64,000 bases of DNA, taken from assembly GCA_001650895.1 (NCBI GenBank), contig LXYH01000016.1, positions 1 to 64,000 on the forward strand, written 5' to 3'. The stretch comes from Rhodobacteraceae bacterium EhC02 (GTDB lineage: Bacteria; Pseudomonadota; Alphaproteobacteria; Rhodobacterales; Rhodobacteraceae). Positions within the stretch are counted from its first letter, which is position 1. Each line of letters begins with the position of its first letter. Below the pieces are notes generated by a model. The model worked only from the letters and a program-made list of their open reading frames with translations, had not been told where the DNA came from and made no database searches. Position numbers and translations under genes: made by a program. This document shows positions 16,882-26,615 of this stretch, piece after piece.

Positions 16882-18306
16882 TCAGACCTCGTCGGCATCC
16901 GCCGTTTCGATCTCGTCATCCATCTGCGCAAGGCGGCCCCCCGCCTTGCCCGACGTCACGACACCCAGCGACTTGAGCTTGCGGTGCAGCGCGCTGCGCT
17001 CCATGCCGACGAAATTGGCGGTGCGGCTGATATTGCCGCCAAAGCGGTTGATCTGGGTCAGCAGGTACTCCCGCTCGAAGGCCTCGCGCGCTTCGCGCAG
17101 CGGCAGCGTCGCCAGCGCACCAGACAGCACGACGCGCCCGTCATCGCTGCTCTTGTCCTCGCTTGACGGCAGGTCACGCACCTCGATCGGGCCCGTGCCC
17201 TCGCCCAGGATCAGCACCCGTTCGATCAGGTTGCGCAACTGGCGCACGTTGCCCGGCCAGTCCATGGTCTGCATCAGGGCCACCGCCTCGTCGCTCAACT
17301 GTCGCATCGGCAAACCCTGCGTGCGGTTGAACAACGCGATGAAATGCTGCGCCAGAAGCGGAATATCCTCGCGCCGGTCGACCAGCGGCGGCACCGCGAT
17401 CGGCACGACATTCAGCCGGTGGTACAGCTCCTGCCGGAAGCGTCCGGCCTTGATCTCGGCCTCGAGGTTGCGATTGGTCGATGAAATCACCCGCAGGTCG
17501 ACACGGACCTTGTCAGCCCCGCCCGGTCGCGTGAACTGCTGATCGACAAGCACGCGCAGGATCTTGGACTGCGTGCCGGACGGCATGTCCGCCACCTCGT
17601 CGAAATAGATGACGCCGCCATGCGCCTGTTCCAGAAGGCCCGGTTCGACCCCGCGCTCGGCGCTTTCGCGGCCGAAAAGCACCTCTTCCATCCGGTCCGC
17701 TTCGATCGAGGCGCAGCCGACGGTCACGAAAGGTGCGCCCGACCGATTGGAATTGGCATGGATGTAGCGCGCGGCCACCTCCTTGCCCGATCCCGGCGCA
17801 CCGGTCAGCATGACCCGGCCATTCGATTTGGTGACCTTGTCCAACTGGCTGATCAATGCCCGGTAAGACCCTGATGCACCAACCATTTCCGCAGCAGTCA
17901 CATCCTTGCGCCGCAGCTCGCTATTCTCGCGGCGCAGGCGGCTGGTCTCCATCGCGCGCCGGATCACCACCAGCAACTGGTCGATGTTGAAGGGCTTTTC
18001 GATGAAGTCATAGGCCCCCTGCTTGATCGCGGCGACCGCGATCTCGATATTGCCATGGCCCGAGATGATGACCACGGGCACATCGGGGTTGTCGCGCTTG
18101 ACGGTCTTGAGGATGTCGATCCCGTCCATCCGGCTGTCCTTGAGCCAGATATCCAGGATCATCAGCGCCGGCGGCTCGGTGTTGATGGCGGCCATCGCCT
18201 CGTCCGAATTGCCGGCCAGACGGGTATCAAATCCTTCATCCTCAAGAATATCCGAGATCAATTCACGGATGTCGCGCTCGTCATCGACAATAAGAATATC
18301 GCCCAT
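16882..18306 (-). CDS. ntrX: response regulator NtrX
   Basis: A 474-residue regulator with a receiver domain (phospho-acceptor D52), an AAA+ domain with P-loop GAPGSGKE (169-176), and a C-terminal Fis-type helix-turn-helix (NISRTANFVGMERSALHRKLKSLGV). It is the partner of the membrane kinase NtrY, which affects nitrogen metabolism, redox response and envelope/cell-cycle genes in alphaproteobacteria. The GAFTGA loop needed to contact sigma-54 is missing: residues 211-224 read from FGRE to EPGL without it. The start codon abuts the ntrY stop. The gene ends the dusB-ntrBC-ntrYX series. Confidence 0.95.
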   Translation of the reverse strand: MGDILIVDDERDIRELISDILEDEGFDTRLAGNSDEAMAAINTEPPALMILDIWLKDSRMDGIDILKTVKRDNPDVPVVIISGHGNIEIAVAAIKQGAYDFIEKPFNIDQLLVVIRRAMETSRLRRENSELRRKDVTAAEMVGASGSYRALISQLDKVTKSNGRVMLTGAPGSGKEVAARYIHANSNRSGAPFVTVGCASIEADRMEEVLFGRESAERGVEPGLLEQAHGGVIYFDEVADMPSGTQSKILRVLVDQQFTRPGGADKVRVDLRVISSTNRNLEAEIKAGRFRQELYHRLNVVPIAVPPLVDRREDIPLLAQHFIALFNRTQGLPMRQLSDEAVALMQTMDWPGNVRQLRNLIERVLILGEGTGPIEVRDLPSSEDKSSDDGRVVLSGALATLPLREAREAFEREYLLTQINRFGGNISRTANFVGMERSALHRKLKSLGVVTSGKAGGRLAQMDDEIETADADEV

Positions 18307-20640
18307 CTATTTGCCACTCCTCTGTTTTTCCTGCCCACGCGCGGAACCGGCAGGGTGTTTCCCCTCACCCGGCGCCGCCGTGGGCTCAATCTCTGCGGCA
18401 GGCCCCGCCGCGCTGGACAGCGCCAGCGGCAAGCGGATCACGGCCATCGCCCCGGCCCATGTCTGCCCCTCAAAGCAAGGCGCATCCTCCAGCGTCAGGG
18501 TGCCGCCATGTTCCTCGATGATCTTCTTGACGATCGGCAGGCCCAGCCCCGTCCCCTCGCTGCGCGTGGTCACATAAGGCTCGAACAGGCGGGACCGATC
18601 CTCGGGAAGACCCACGCCGTTGTCGATGATGCGGATCTCGGCCTGCGATCCGACGCGCGCCGTGACCACGCGCACCTGCGGCCTGTGACCCTGGGGCGCG
18701 CCTTTGGTCTGCAAGGTCTCGATCGCCTCGCCCGCGTTCTTGATCAGGTTGGTCAGGGCCTGATGCACCATGGTCGCGTCCACCTCGGCCTCCAGCGGAT
18801 CATCGGCCAGATCGGCACCGATCTGGACGCCGGGTTGCCCCGATTGCTGCAACAGCACCGCATCGCGCACCAGCGCCGTCAGGCTTTCGGGTCGCCGTTC
18901 GGGTTCGGGCATACGGGCGAACTTGGAAAATTCATCAACTATGCGCCGCAAGTCATTGGTCTGCCGCACAATTACATCCGTCAGCTGATCCAGGTCGCCG
19001 CCGGTCGACTCGTCCAGATGCTTGCGGAACTTCCGCTTGATGCGTTCCGCCGACAGCTGGATCGGGGTCAGGGGGTTCTTGATCTCATGCGCGATGCGCC
19101 GCGCGACATCGCCCCAGGCGGCCATGCGCTGCGCCGCGACCAGATCCGACACATCGTCAAAGGCCACCACATAGCCTTCCAGCCGCCCGTCTTCGCCGCG
19201 CCGGGTCGACATGCGCACCAGAAGGTTCTCAAGCCGTCCGGCCCGGCTGACCTTGACCTCGTCCTGCGCCGTTTCCGATTGCGCCTGTTGCAGCCTGTCG
19301 AACAGCGGGCCGAATTCCGGCACTGCCACCGACAGGGCCACGGATTGCCGATCCTCCTGCCAGTCCAGCAGACGTTCGGCCGAACGGTTCACGAAGGTCA
19401 CCCGCCCTTCGGCATCAACCCCCACCACGCCAGAGGTCACGGAACTCAGCACGGAATCGAACAGCCGCCGCCGTCGTTCGATCTGACGCGTATTGTCCAG
19501 AAGGGTGTCGCGCTGGCCCTTCAGCTGCCGGGTCATCTGGTTGAAATAGCGCCCCAGCATCGCGATCTCGTCATCGCCGGCCTCATCGGGCACCTGCACA
19601 TCCAGATCGCCCGCGCCCACGCGCTGTGCCGCCCCCGTCAGACGCCCCACGGGGCGCGACAGGCGTTCGGCGAACCACATGCCCAGCCAGACCGCCGCCA
19701 GGATCAGGATCACCGCGAAGCCAAGGTAGACAAGGCCGAATTCGAAAAGCACGCGACCGCGTTCATTCTCAAGCTGCTGGTAGAACCGCGCGGTTTCCTT
19801 GGTGTCATCCAGCAGGTTCAGAAGCTCTCCATCCACCTCCCGACTGACATAGAGATACCGATCAACGAATTCCTCAAGCCGCACCAGCGCGCGGAATTCG
19901 TTGCTGTCCCAATCCTCGATGATCTGCACGCCGCCTTCGGACGCGGCCACGATCGACGCAGCCCCCGGTGGTTCGAAATCGAACAGGTAGGATCGTTCAC
20001 CGCGCGCCCGGATCTCGCCGGTGCCGTCGATCACATAGGCCTCGCGCAGGCCCCGCTGGATCTGCCCCTGCCCCGTCGCCAGAACCCGACGCACATCGCC
20101 ATCCCCCATGAAGAAGGTATTGCGCCGGTTGTTGTCCAGATAGGCCGCAAGCGCCAGCGCATCATCCGTCAGATCGCGGCGATGTTCTTCCTCATAGGCT
20201 TCGGCGGCGGCCAGCGAACTGCCCACCACCTGCCGCACACGGTCGGAAAACCAGCCTTCGAGGCCCACGTTGATCGTAAGCCCCGCAAAGATCGCAACCG
20301 ATACGGTCGGGATCAGTGCCAGCAGGGCAAAGACCCCTGTCAGCCGCAAATGCAGCTGCGACCCGGCCGAGCGCGCCCGCCGCGCGGCGATCAGCCCCGC
20401 GACCTTCTGCAGCACCAAGGCCGCCACCACCAGCACATAGACCAGATCGACCAGCAGGATCAGCCGCAACCCGATGGCGGAAGCCCCCTGGTCAAGCGGC
20501 CCAAGCACAAGGAAGGTGGCAATGGCAAGAACAGGCCCAAGAAACACCAGCCCCAGCGTGGCGGCATTCTGCACTTTCTTCAGGCGGCGCAGACGCGCAA
20601 GCCTGTTCCAATCGATGCGTGCATGCGCCCGGGTAATCAC
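18307..20640 (-). CDS. ntrY: sensor histidine kinase NtrY
   Basis: A 777-residue membrane kinase. Hydrophobic segments near 25-100 and a second set near 300-325 bracket an extracytoplasmic region. Then come HAMP, a PAS domain (near 390-480), the phospho-acceptor motif AHEIKNPLTPIQLS (near 510) and an ATPase domain ending TTRSEGTGLGLPIVKKI. The start codon is GTG 20640; no nearby ATG gives a better N terminus. The tail after the ATPase is proline/alanine-rich. It phosphorylates NtrX. A 101-base gap separates it from ntrC, so a local promoter is possible. Confidence 0.95.
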   Translation of the reverse strand: MITRAHARIDWNRLARLRRLKKVQNAATLGLVFLGPVLAIATFLVLGPLDQGASAIGLRLILLVDLVYVLVVAALVLQKVAGLIAARRARSAGSQLHLRLTGVFALLALIPTVSVAIFAGLTINVGLEGWFSDRVRQVVGSSLAAAEAYEEEHRRDLTDDALALAAYLDNNRRNTFFMGDGDVRRVLATGQGQIQRGLREAYVIDGTGEIRARGERSYLFDFEPPGAASIVAASEGGVQIIEDWDSNEFRALVRLEEFVDRYLYVSREVDGELLNLLDDTKETARFYQQLENERGRVLFEFGLVYLGFAVILILAAVWLGMWFAERLSRPVGRLTGAAQRVGAGDLDVQVPDEAGDDEIAMLGRYFNQMTRQLKGQRDTLLDNTRQIERRRRLFDSVLSSVTSGVVGVDAEGRVTFVNRSAERLLDWQEDRQSVALSVAVPEFGPLFDRLQQAQSETAQDEVKVSRAGRLENLLVRMSTRRGEDGRLEGYVVAFDDVSDLVAAQRMAAWGDVARRIAHEIKNPLTPIQLSAERIKRKFRKHLDESTGGDLDQLTDVIVRQTNDLRRIVDEFSKFARMPEPERRPESLTALVRDAVLLQQSGQPGVQIGADLADDPLEAEVDATMVHQALTNLIKNAGEAIETLQTKGAPQGHRPQVRVVTARVGSQAEIRIIDNGVGLPEDRSRLFEPYVTTRSEGTGLGLPIVKKIIEEHGGTLTLEDAPCFEGQTWAGAMAVIRLPLALSSAAGPAAEIEPTAAPGEGKHPAGSARGQEKQRSGK

Positions 20641-20741
20641 CCGCTGCCCCCGTCCTGATTGATGTGGCGCATGACGCGCCTGACCGCCTTTATCGGGTCA
20701 GACCGGCCACTGGGCCAATCTGCCACTTATCTGTTGCGGTT

Positions 20742-22115
20742 TTACATCAACTTCCGACGTCGTGTCACGCGAATATCCAGATCCGTGATCTTCTTTCGCA
20801 AGGTATTGCGGTTGATCCCCAGCAAATCGGCACATTTAGCCTGATTTCCGCCTGTCGCCTCAAGCGCGATTTCCAGCAAAGGCCCCTCGACCTCGCGCAG
20901 AATGCGGCCATAAAGCCCCGGTGGCGGCAGCATGTTGCCATGCAGATCGAAATAGCGCCGCAGATGGCGGTTGACCGAGGCCGACAGCTTTTCGGTATCG
21001 TTGCCACCGCCCAGCACAGGCTCCATCTCGGGCTGATTGCCCAGAACCGATTCCACCTCGGAGCGGGTGATCTCGTCGGCGCGGCTGGTCAGGACAAGGC
21101 GGCGGATCGCGTTTTCCAGCTGGCGCACATTTCCCGGCCAGCTATAGGCGCGCATCAGTTCCAGCGCGTCCCGCGACAGGCGGCGCTTGGGCGCACCGTC
21201 CTTTTCGCTGCGCAGCAGGAAATGCTCGGCCAGAAGCGGGATGTCATCGACCCGTTCGCGCAGCGAAGGCACCTCGATCGTGGCCCCGCCCAGACGGTAG
21301 TACAGATCCTGCCGCATCCGGCCCTTTTCCATCGCCTGCGACAGGTTCGACTGGCTGGTGGCCATGAAACGCGGCACGTGATCGCCGGGGCTGTCCATCA
21401 TGCGCACGATCCGCGCCTGGCTTTCCAGGTCGATATCGCCGATCTCGTCGAACAGGACCGAGCCGCCCTTGGCGCGGGCCAGCACGCGGGCGGGCCCTTC
21501 GATGTCCTGCAGATCCGTCGCCGTCACCGTGACGAAAGGCAAGGTGCGCCGATCCGAAAAATCGTGAATGGCCCGCGCGATCAAGGACTTGCCGGTCCCG
21601 CTTTCACCAGAGATCAAGACCGGAAGATCGGTGTTCATGACCCTGGCCACAAGCCGGTAGAGCGACTGCATCGCAGGGGTGCGCCCCACCAGTGGCAGAT
21701 CGTCCGGACGATCCGCCCCCGCATCGACCGGCGCCGCGGGCGCCACACGACGGCGGCTTTCCAGCGCCCGCGCCGTCCGCTTCATCAGGTCGGGCAGATC
21801 GAAAGGCTTGGGCAGGTAATCATAGGCCTCGGCCTCGGCGGCCTGGATGGCCGTCATGATCGTGTTCTGCGCTGAAATGACGATGACCGGCAGACCGGGC
21901 CGGTCCTGCGCGATCTTCGGCAGCATCTCAAGCCCGTTGCCATCGGGCATCATCACATCCGAGATCACCACATCGCCCTTTCCCTCGGCCACCCAGCGCA
22001 TCAGCGTGGTCAGGCTGGATGTGGCATGCACCTTGCAGCCGGCCCGCGTCAGCGCCTGCGTCAGCACAGTGCGGATGGTGCGATCGTCATCGGCGACCAG
22101 AACGGTTCCGTCCAT
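20742..22115 (-). CDS. ntrC: nitrogen regulator NtrC (lacks GAFTGA loop)
   Basis: A 457-residue response regulator: receiver with D53, AAA+ domain with GESGTGKS (170-177), and a Fis-type HTH ([20 protein letters not shown]) at the C terminus. Phosphorylated by NtrB under nitrogen limitation, it activates ammonium-assimilation genes. The stretch that should carry GAFTGA (about 200-220) is shortened and the motif is absent. R. capsulatus NtrC shares this loss and works with the housekeeping sigma factor, which is known for that protein and inferred here. It follows ntrB by 6 bases. Confidence 0.95.
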   Translation of the reverse strand: MDGTVLVADDDRTIRTVLTQALTRAGCKVHATSSLTTLMRWVAEGKGDVVISDVMMPDGNGLEMLPKIAQDRPGLPVIVISAQNTIMTAIQAAEAEAYDYLPKPFDLPDLMKRTARALESRRRVAPAAPVDAGADRPDDLPLVGRTPAMQSLYRLVARVMNTDLPVLISGESGTGKSLIARAIHDFSDRRTLPFVTVTATDLQDIEGPARVLARAKGGSVLFDEIGDIDLESQARIVRMMDSPGDHVPRFMATSQSNLSQAMEKGRMRQDLYYRLGGATIEVPSLRERVDDIPLLAEHFLLRSEKDGAPKRRLSRDALELMRAYSWPGNVRQLENAIRRLVLTSRADEITRSEVESVLGNQPEMEPVLGGGNDTEKLSASVNRHLRRYFDLHGNMLPPPGLYGRILREVEGPLLEIALEATGGNQAKCADLLGINRNTLRKKITDLDIRVTRRRKLM

Positions 22116-22121
22116 CGGCGT

Positions 22122-23228
22122 CTACTCCCTTGAGGACTTTGATATGTTTGGTTTGCGTGGCGGCGGCATGTCGCGCGGCGCGCGCGGCAGGGACATGCGG
22201 AACACCGTGCGTCCCGGCGCGGAATCAACCGAGATCCAGCCGTCATGGTCCGACATGATCTTGCTGACCAGCGCCAGGCCAAGACCGGTGCCGTTTTCGC
22301 GCCCCGACACGAAAGGATCGAAGATATCGCCCGCAATATCGGCCGGCAGGCCGGGGCCATCGTCGATCACCTCGACCTGCAGAGGCAGCGATTGCCCCAG
22401 GCCGTCGCTGCGGCGCATGCGGAAGGAATGCTCGTAATAGGACCGCAGCCGGATGGTGCCGCCATTCTTGTCAGCCGCTTCCGAGGCGTTCTTGACCAGG
22501 TTCAACACCACCTGCAACAACTGGTCAGGGTCGCCCCAGGCCAGCGGCAGCGACGGGTCGTAATCCTCGATGATCTTCATATGCGCGCCGAACCCCAACA
22601 GCGCGGAGCGCCGCGCGCGGTCCAGGACGTCATGGATATTGACCTCGCGACGGTCCGGCGGGCTGAGGTTGCCGAACTGTTCGACCTGCTCGAGCAGCTT
22701 CACGATGCGGCGGCTTTCCTCGACGATCAGATCGGTCAGTTCCATATCCTCGGGGCTGAGGCCCATGGACAGAAGCTGTGCCGCCCCGGTGATGCCCGCC
22801 AGCGGGTTCTTGATTTCATGCGCCAGCATCTCGGCCATGCCGATGGCCGATTTCGCCGCCGATTTCACCGATTGCGAATGCGTCACGCGCCCGGCCAGTT
22901 CACGTGGCGAAATCAGCAGGATCATGAAACCCGGCTGCCCCTGCATCGGTGAAATCTGAAGATTGCAGTGCAGCGGCACCCTTTCGCCGGTCCCGACATC
23001 GACATCATTCACGAAAAGCGGTGTCGAGGTTTCGCGCGCCCGATCGAAGGCTTCCTGCATCGGGGCATCGACCATCACCCGGTCCCAGACCGGATGCCCC
23101 CGGACCGACTTGACCGACGCGTTCAGAAACAGCTCGGCCGCAGGGTTGGCATCGGCGATGCGATCCTGCGGATCCAGCAGAATGGCGGGCACCGGCAAGG
23201 ACGACCAGAGCGCGGAATCGTCGATCAT
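22122..23228 (-). CDS. ntrB: nitrogen sensor kinase NtrB
   Basis: A 368-residue soluble histidine kinase/phosphatase controlled by PII protein. It has an N-terminal PAS domain (residues about 10-110), the H-box LAHEIKNPLAGITGAAQLL (about 137-155), and an ATPase domain with DDGPGLP and GTGLGLALVSKI. The start overlaps the dusB stop by four bases (ATGA), so dusB-ntrB-ntrC form one operon, the same arrangement as nifR3-ntrB-ntrC of Rhodobacter capsulatus. Confidence 0.96.
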   Translation of the reverse strand: MIDDSALWSSLPVPAILLDPQDRIADANPAAELFLNASVKSVRGHPVWDRVMVDAPMQEAFDRARETSTPLFVNDVDVGTGERVPLHCNLQISPMQGQPGFMILLISPRELAGRVTHSQSVKSAAKSAIGMAEMLAHEIKNPLAGITGAAQLLSMGLSPEDMELTDLIVEESRRIVKLLEQVEQFGNLSPPDRREVNIHDVLDRARRSALLGFGAHMKIIEDYDPSLPLAWGDPDQLLQVVLNLVKNASEAADKNGGTIRLRSYYEHSFRMRRSDGLGQSLPLQVEVIDDGPGLPADIAGDIFDPFVSGRENGTGLGLALVSKIMSDHDGWISVDSAPGRTVFRMSLPRAPRDMPPPRKPNISKSSRE

Positions 23229-24235
23229 GCGGCAACCCTCCCGTCAGGCTGGCCCGCATCGGGCAGATCCGCCCCGATCAGCGCATCAGGCAGAAGGCGC
23301 AACACCTCCGCCGCCCTGTCTGCGCGCAGAATACGCTGCCGCAGCGGAGCGGCGGCCCCTGCCTCGTCCATGTACCAGCCCAGGTGCTTGCGCGCGACGC
23401 GCAGGCCCAGATCCTGCCCGTAGAATGTCAGCATCGCCTCGTAATGCCTTGAAACCATGTCGATAAGATCCTGCCCTACAGGTATGGCCGGTGCGGCTGT
23501 GCCATAAAGCGCATGCGCGATCTGCGCCAGCAGCCAGGGCCGCCCCTGCGCCGCGCGCCCCACCATCACCCCGTCGGCCCCCGACAGGCGCAGGGCGGCG
23601 GCGGCGGTGGGTGCATCGACGATATCGCCATTCGCGATCACGGGAATGCCGACCGCCTGCTTGACCGCGGCAATCGCCCCCCAATCGGCCTTGCCCTTGT
23701 AGAACTGGCAGCGGGTCCGCCCGTGGATGGTGATCATCTGCACACCGGCACCTTCGGCGCGGCGCGCGATATCCGGCGCATTCAGGCAATCATCATCCCA
23801 TCCCAGACGGGTCTTGAGCGTGACAGGCACCTTGACCGCGCCGACGACAGCCTCGATCAGGCGCAGGGCGTGATCCGGTTCGCGCAGCAGCGCCGAGCCC
23901 GACAACCCGCCCACGACCTTCTTTGCCGGGCAGCCCATGTTGATGTCGATGATGCGCGCGCCCGAGGCTTCGATCATCCGCGCCGCCTCGGCCATCCAAT
24001 GCGGGTCGCGCCCGGCGATCTGCACCGAGGTGCCCGCGACATCCGCGCCCAGTTCAGCCCGCTCGCGCGCTTCGATCCGCCCGGTCACGATTTCACGGCA
24101 CGCCACCATCTCGCTGACGACCAGGCCCGCCCCGAACGAGGCCACCAGAGAGCGAAACGGCAAATCCGTGATTCCGGCCAGCGGCGCCAAAAGCACCGGA
24201 AAGGACAGAGGATGATCTCCTACATGCAACGACAC
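23225..24235 (-). CDS. dusB: tRNA-dihydrouridine synthase DusB (NifR3)
   Basis: A 336-residue FMN enzyme that reduces uridine to dihydrouridine in tRNA. The N-terminal barrel carries APLAGITDLPFRSL (17-30), the catalytic cysteine is C102 in NMGCPAKKVVGG, and the phosphate-binding motif is VMVGRAAQGRPWLL (about 230). It heads the ntr operon, and the roughly 240-base gap before ispDF must hold divergent promoters. A TGGCAC...TTGC stretch in the gap has the wrong spacing for a sigma-54 promoter. Confidence 0.96.
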   Translation of the reverse strand: MSLHVGDHPLSFPVLLAPLAGITDLPFRSLVASFGAGLVVSEMVACREIVTGRIEARERAELGADVAGTSVQIAGRDPHWMAEAARMIEASGARIIDINMGCPAKKVVGGLSGSALLREPDHALRLIEAVVGAVKVPVTLKTRLGWDDDCLNAPDIARRAEGAGVQMITIHGRTRCQFYKGKADWGAIAAVKQAVGIPVIANGDIVDAPTAAAALRLSGADGVMVGRAAQGRPWLLAQIAHALYGTAAPAIPVGQDLIDMVSRHYEAMLTFYGQDLGLRVARKHLGWYMDEAGAAAPLRQRILRADRAAEVLRLLPDALIGADLPDAGQPDGRVAA

Positions 24236-24476
24236 GTGCTTATTCCTTGTGCATTGGCTCTTGGCTACCGCAAGCCGAGGCCGGACGACAACGCTACCAT
24301 CTTGGTGTCTGGGTCAAATATAGGCATGCCCCAGTCATTTGCCTAATTATTAAGCATAATGACCGGCAAACTGGCACATTGCCCTTTCGACACCCGCGTC
24401 CTATGCAGAAGACAACACCAGACAGCAAGGTCGTACCCCAAGTGACTCACGCCCGTTTTTCCAAGGATCACCGCGC

Positions 24477-25616
24477 ATGACCACGGCCGCGATCATCGTG
24501 GCCGCAGGCCGCGGCACCCGTGCGGGGGGCGATCAGCCCAAGCAATGGCGCGTGCTGGCCGGACGCCGGGTGATCGACTGGTCCGTGGCGCTGTTTCACG
24601 GCACCGCCGGTATCGACCTGACGGTTGTGGTGTTGCATCCCGATGATCTGGACCTCTACACCCCGCCGCCGGGCGTGATGGTGACGACAGGCGGGGCCAG
24701 CCGGGACGCTTCGGTGCGCTGCGGGCTTTCCGCGTTGGAAGGGGCCGGTGTCACCCGTGTGCTGATCCATGATGTGGCCCGCCCCTGCACGCCGCCTGCG
24801 GTCATCGCGGCGGTCCTTGCCGCCCTCGACAAGGCCCCTGCCGCCGCACCCGGCCTGCCTGTGACAGATGCGCTCTGGCGTGCCGAGGACGGCACCGTCA
24901 CGGGCCTGCAACCGCGCGACGGGCTTTACCGCGCCCAGACGCCGCAGGGCTTTGCCTATGCCGCCCTGCTGGCCGCGCATCGCGCGCATCAGGGACCTGC
25001 CGCCGACGATGTGGAAGTGGCGCGCGCCGCCGGGATCGGGGTTGTCATCACCCCGGGACATGAGGACAATCTGAAGATCACCACGCCCGAGGATTTCGCC
25101 CGGGCCGAACGCATCCTGACGGGACAAGGAACAGGCATGGATATCAGGCTGGGCAATGGATATGACGTGCACCGCTTCGGGCCGGGGGATCACGTCATGC
25201 TGTGCGGGGTGCGGGTGCCGCATGGCCGGGGTCTGGTTGGGCATTCCGATGCCGATGTCGGCATGCATGCGGTCACCGATGCGATCTATGGCGCGCTAGC
25301 CATGGGCGATATCGGGCGGCACTTCCCCCCCTCTGACCCTCAGTGGAAGGGCGCCGCCAGCCATATCTTCCTGCGCCACGCAGTCAAGCTGGCCCAGGAA
25401 AACGGCTTCATGATCAGTAACATAGACTGCACACTTGTCTGTGAATACCCCAAGATCGGGCCCCATGCGGCAGCCATGCAGGCCGAAATGGCCGCGATCA
25501 TGGGGCTTTCGGGCGACCGGATCTCGGTCAAGGCGACCACCAGCGAAAGACTGGGCTTTACCGGACGCGAAGAAGGTATCGCAGCCCTCGCCACCGCGAC
25601 ACTTGTCAAACCATGA
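24477..25616 (+). CDS. ispDF: bifunctional IspD/IspF of the MEP isoprenoid pathway
   Basis: A 379-residue fusion. Residues 1 to about 218 are IspD (2-C-methyl-D-erythritol 4-phosphate cytidylyltransferase) with [16 protein letters not shown] near the N terminus and HDVARPC near 100. From residue 221, IspF (MECDP synthase) begins with [13 protein letters not shown] and has [15 protein letters not shown] with the zinc-binding Asp/His pair. The fusion is typical of many alphaproteobacteria. AAGGA lies upstream of ATG 24477. The stop overlaps pgpA by four bases. Confidence 0.97.
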   Translation: MTTAAIIVAAGRGTRAGGDQPKQWRVLAGRRVIDWSVALFHGTAGIDLTVVVLHPDDLDLYTPPPGVMVTTGGASRDASVRCGLSALEGAGVTRVLIHDVARPCTPPAVIAAVLAALDKAPAAAPGLPVTDALWRAEDGTVTGLQPRDGLYRAQTPQGFAYAALLAAHRAHQGPAADDVEVARAAGIGVVITPGHEDNLKITTPEDFARAERILTGQGTGMDIRLGNGYDVHRFGPGDHVMLCGVRVPHGRGLVGHSDADVGMHAVTDAIYGALAMGDIGRHFPPSDPQWKGAASHIFLRHAVKLAQENGFMISNIDCTLVCEYPKIGPHAAAMQAEMAAIMGLSGDRISVKATTSERLGFTGREEGIAALATATLVKP

Positions 25617-26113
25617 GCCGCGCCAGCCACCTTATCGCCACCTTCGGGCATGTCGGGCATCTGCGGCCCGCCCCCGGCACCTGGGGCTCGCTGGCGGCGC
25701 TACCCGTGGCCGGGGCGCTCTACATGCTGGGCGGTGTGCCCCTGTTCTGCGCGGCGATCGTGGTCGCATTTGCATCAGGTTGGTGGGCCACGGCACTGGA
25801 AACAAAGGGAAAGGACGATCATGATCCATCCGAGATCGTGATCGACGAGGTTGTCGGTCAATGGATCGCGCTGCTGCCGGTGATGATCGGCGCCAGCCAT
25901 TCCGGTGCGGGGCTGCTGGCGCTCTGGCCCGGTTGGCTGACGGCCTTTGTGGCCTTCCGCCTGTTCGACATCACCAAACCCGGCCCCGTCGGCTGGGCCG
26001 ACCGCCAGCACGGACCCTTGGGGGTGATGCTGGACGATGTGATCGCCGGGATCATGGCCGCGCTGATGGTCGGGCTGGGCGCATGGATCTCGCACGGTGT
26101 GCTGGGGGTCTGA
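25613..26113 (+). CDS. pgpA: phosphatidylglycerophosphatase A
   Basis: A 166-residue inner-membrane phosphatase that converts phosphatidylglycerophosphate to phosphatidylglycerol. Diagnostic features are the N-terminal [22 protein letters not shown], the [16 protein letters not shown] segment near residues 78-93, and [29 protein letters not shown] near 115-145, with four hydrophobic segments. It is translationally coupled to ispDF (ATGA) and one base from cinA, so the three form an operon. Confidence 0.95.
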   Translation: MSRASHLIATFGHVGHLRPAPGTWGSLAALPVAGALYMLGGVPLFCAAIVVAFASGWWATALETKGKDDHDPSEIVIDEVVGQWIALLPVMIGASHSGAGLLALWPGWLTAFVAFRLFDITKPGPVGWADRQHGPLGVMLDDVIAGIMAALMVGLGAWISHGVLGV

Positions 26114-26114
26114 C

Positions 26115-26594
26115 ATGCGCCAATCCGCCAAGGACATCCTGACGCTCTACCGGGCCAAGGGCCTGCGCATCGCCACGGCCGAAAGCTGCACAGGGGGCAT
26201 GCTTGCAGCGGCCATCACCGATATCGCCGGATCCTCCGATGTGTTCGACCGGGGTTTTGTCACCTATTCCAATGCCGCGAAATCCGACATGCTGGGTGTC
26301 TCCGCTCAGACACTTGCGACCCATGGCGCGGTGTCAGAGCCTGTTGCGCGGGAAATGGCAGAGGGCGCGCTGGCTGCTTCGGCGGCGGATGTGGCCCTGT
26401 CGATCACCGGGATCGCAGGCCCCGGCGGGTCAGACTTCAAGCCCGAAGGGCGTGTCTGCTTCGGTCTGGCGCGCAAGGGCCATGCCACCCGGACCGAAAC
26501 GGTGGAGTTCGGTGCTCTTGGCCGCGACAGGGTGCGCAGCGCAGCCACCGATCATGCGCTTTCCTTGCTTTTGACGGCGGCGCAACAGGCTTAG
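26115..26594 (+). CDS. cinA: CinA-family protein (nicotinamide-nucleotide amidohydrolase domain)
   Basis: A 159-residue stand-alone C-terminal CinA domain, as in PncC, which deamidates nicotinamide mononucleotide in NAD recycling. Motifs are TAESCTGGMLAAAIT (about 18-32), YSNAAKSDMLGVS and SITGIAGPGGSDFKPEGRV. The N-terminal molybdopterin-like domain of full-length CinA is absent, which is common. ATG 26115 follows the pgpA stop by one base; an in-frame GTG at 26097 would overlap pgpA. Confidence 0.92.
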   Translation: MRQSAKDILTLYRAKGLRIATAESCTGGMLAAAITDIAGSSDVFDRGFVTYSNAAKSDMLGVSAQTLATHGAVSEPVAREMAEGALAASAADVALSITGIAGPGGSDFKPEGRVCFGLARKGHATRTETVEFGALGRDRVRSAATDHALSLLLTAAQQA

Positions 26595-26615
26595 CATCCC
26601 CCCACAAGCCACTGT

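Noticed and set aside
18055-20658. Very long open frame antisense to ntrY
   Set aside because: Its translation is rich in Arg, His, Gln and Pro with no recognisable motif, typical of antisense frames in GC-rich genes. The ntrY frame shows all kinase motifs.
24380-24400. TGGCAC...TTGC resembling a sigma-54 promoter upstream of ispDF
   Set aside because: The spacing between GG and GC elements is far too short for a -24/-12 promoter.
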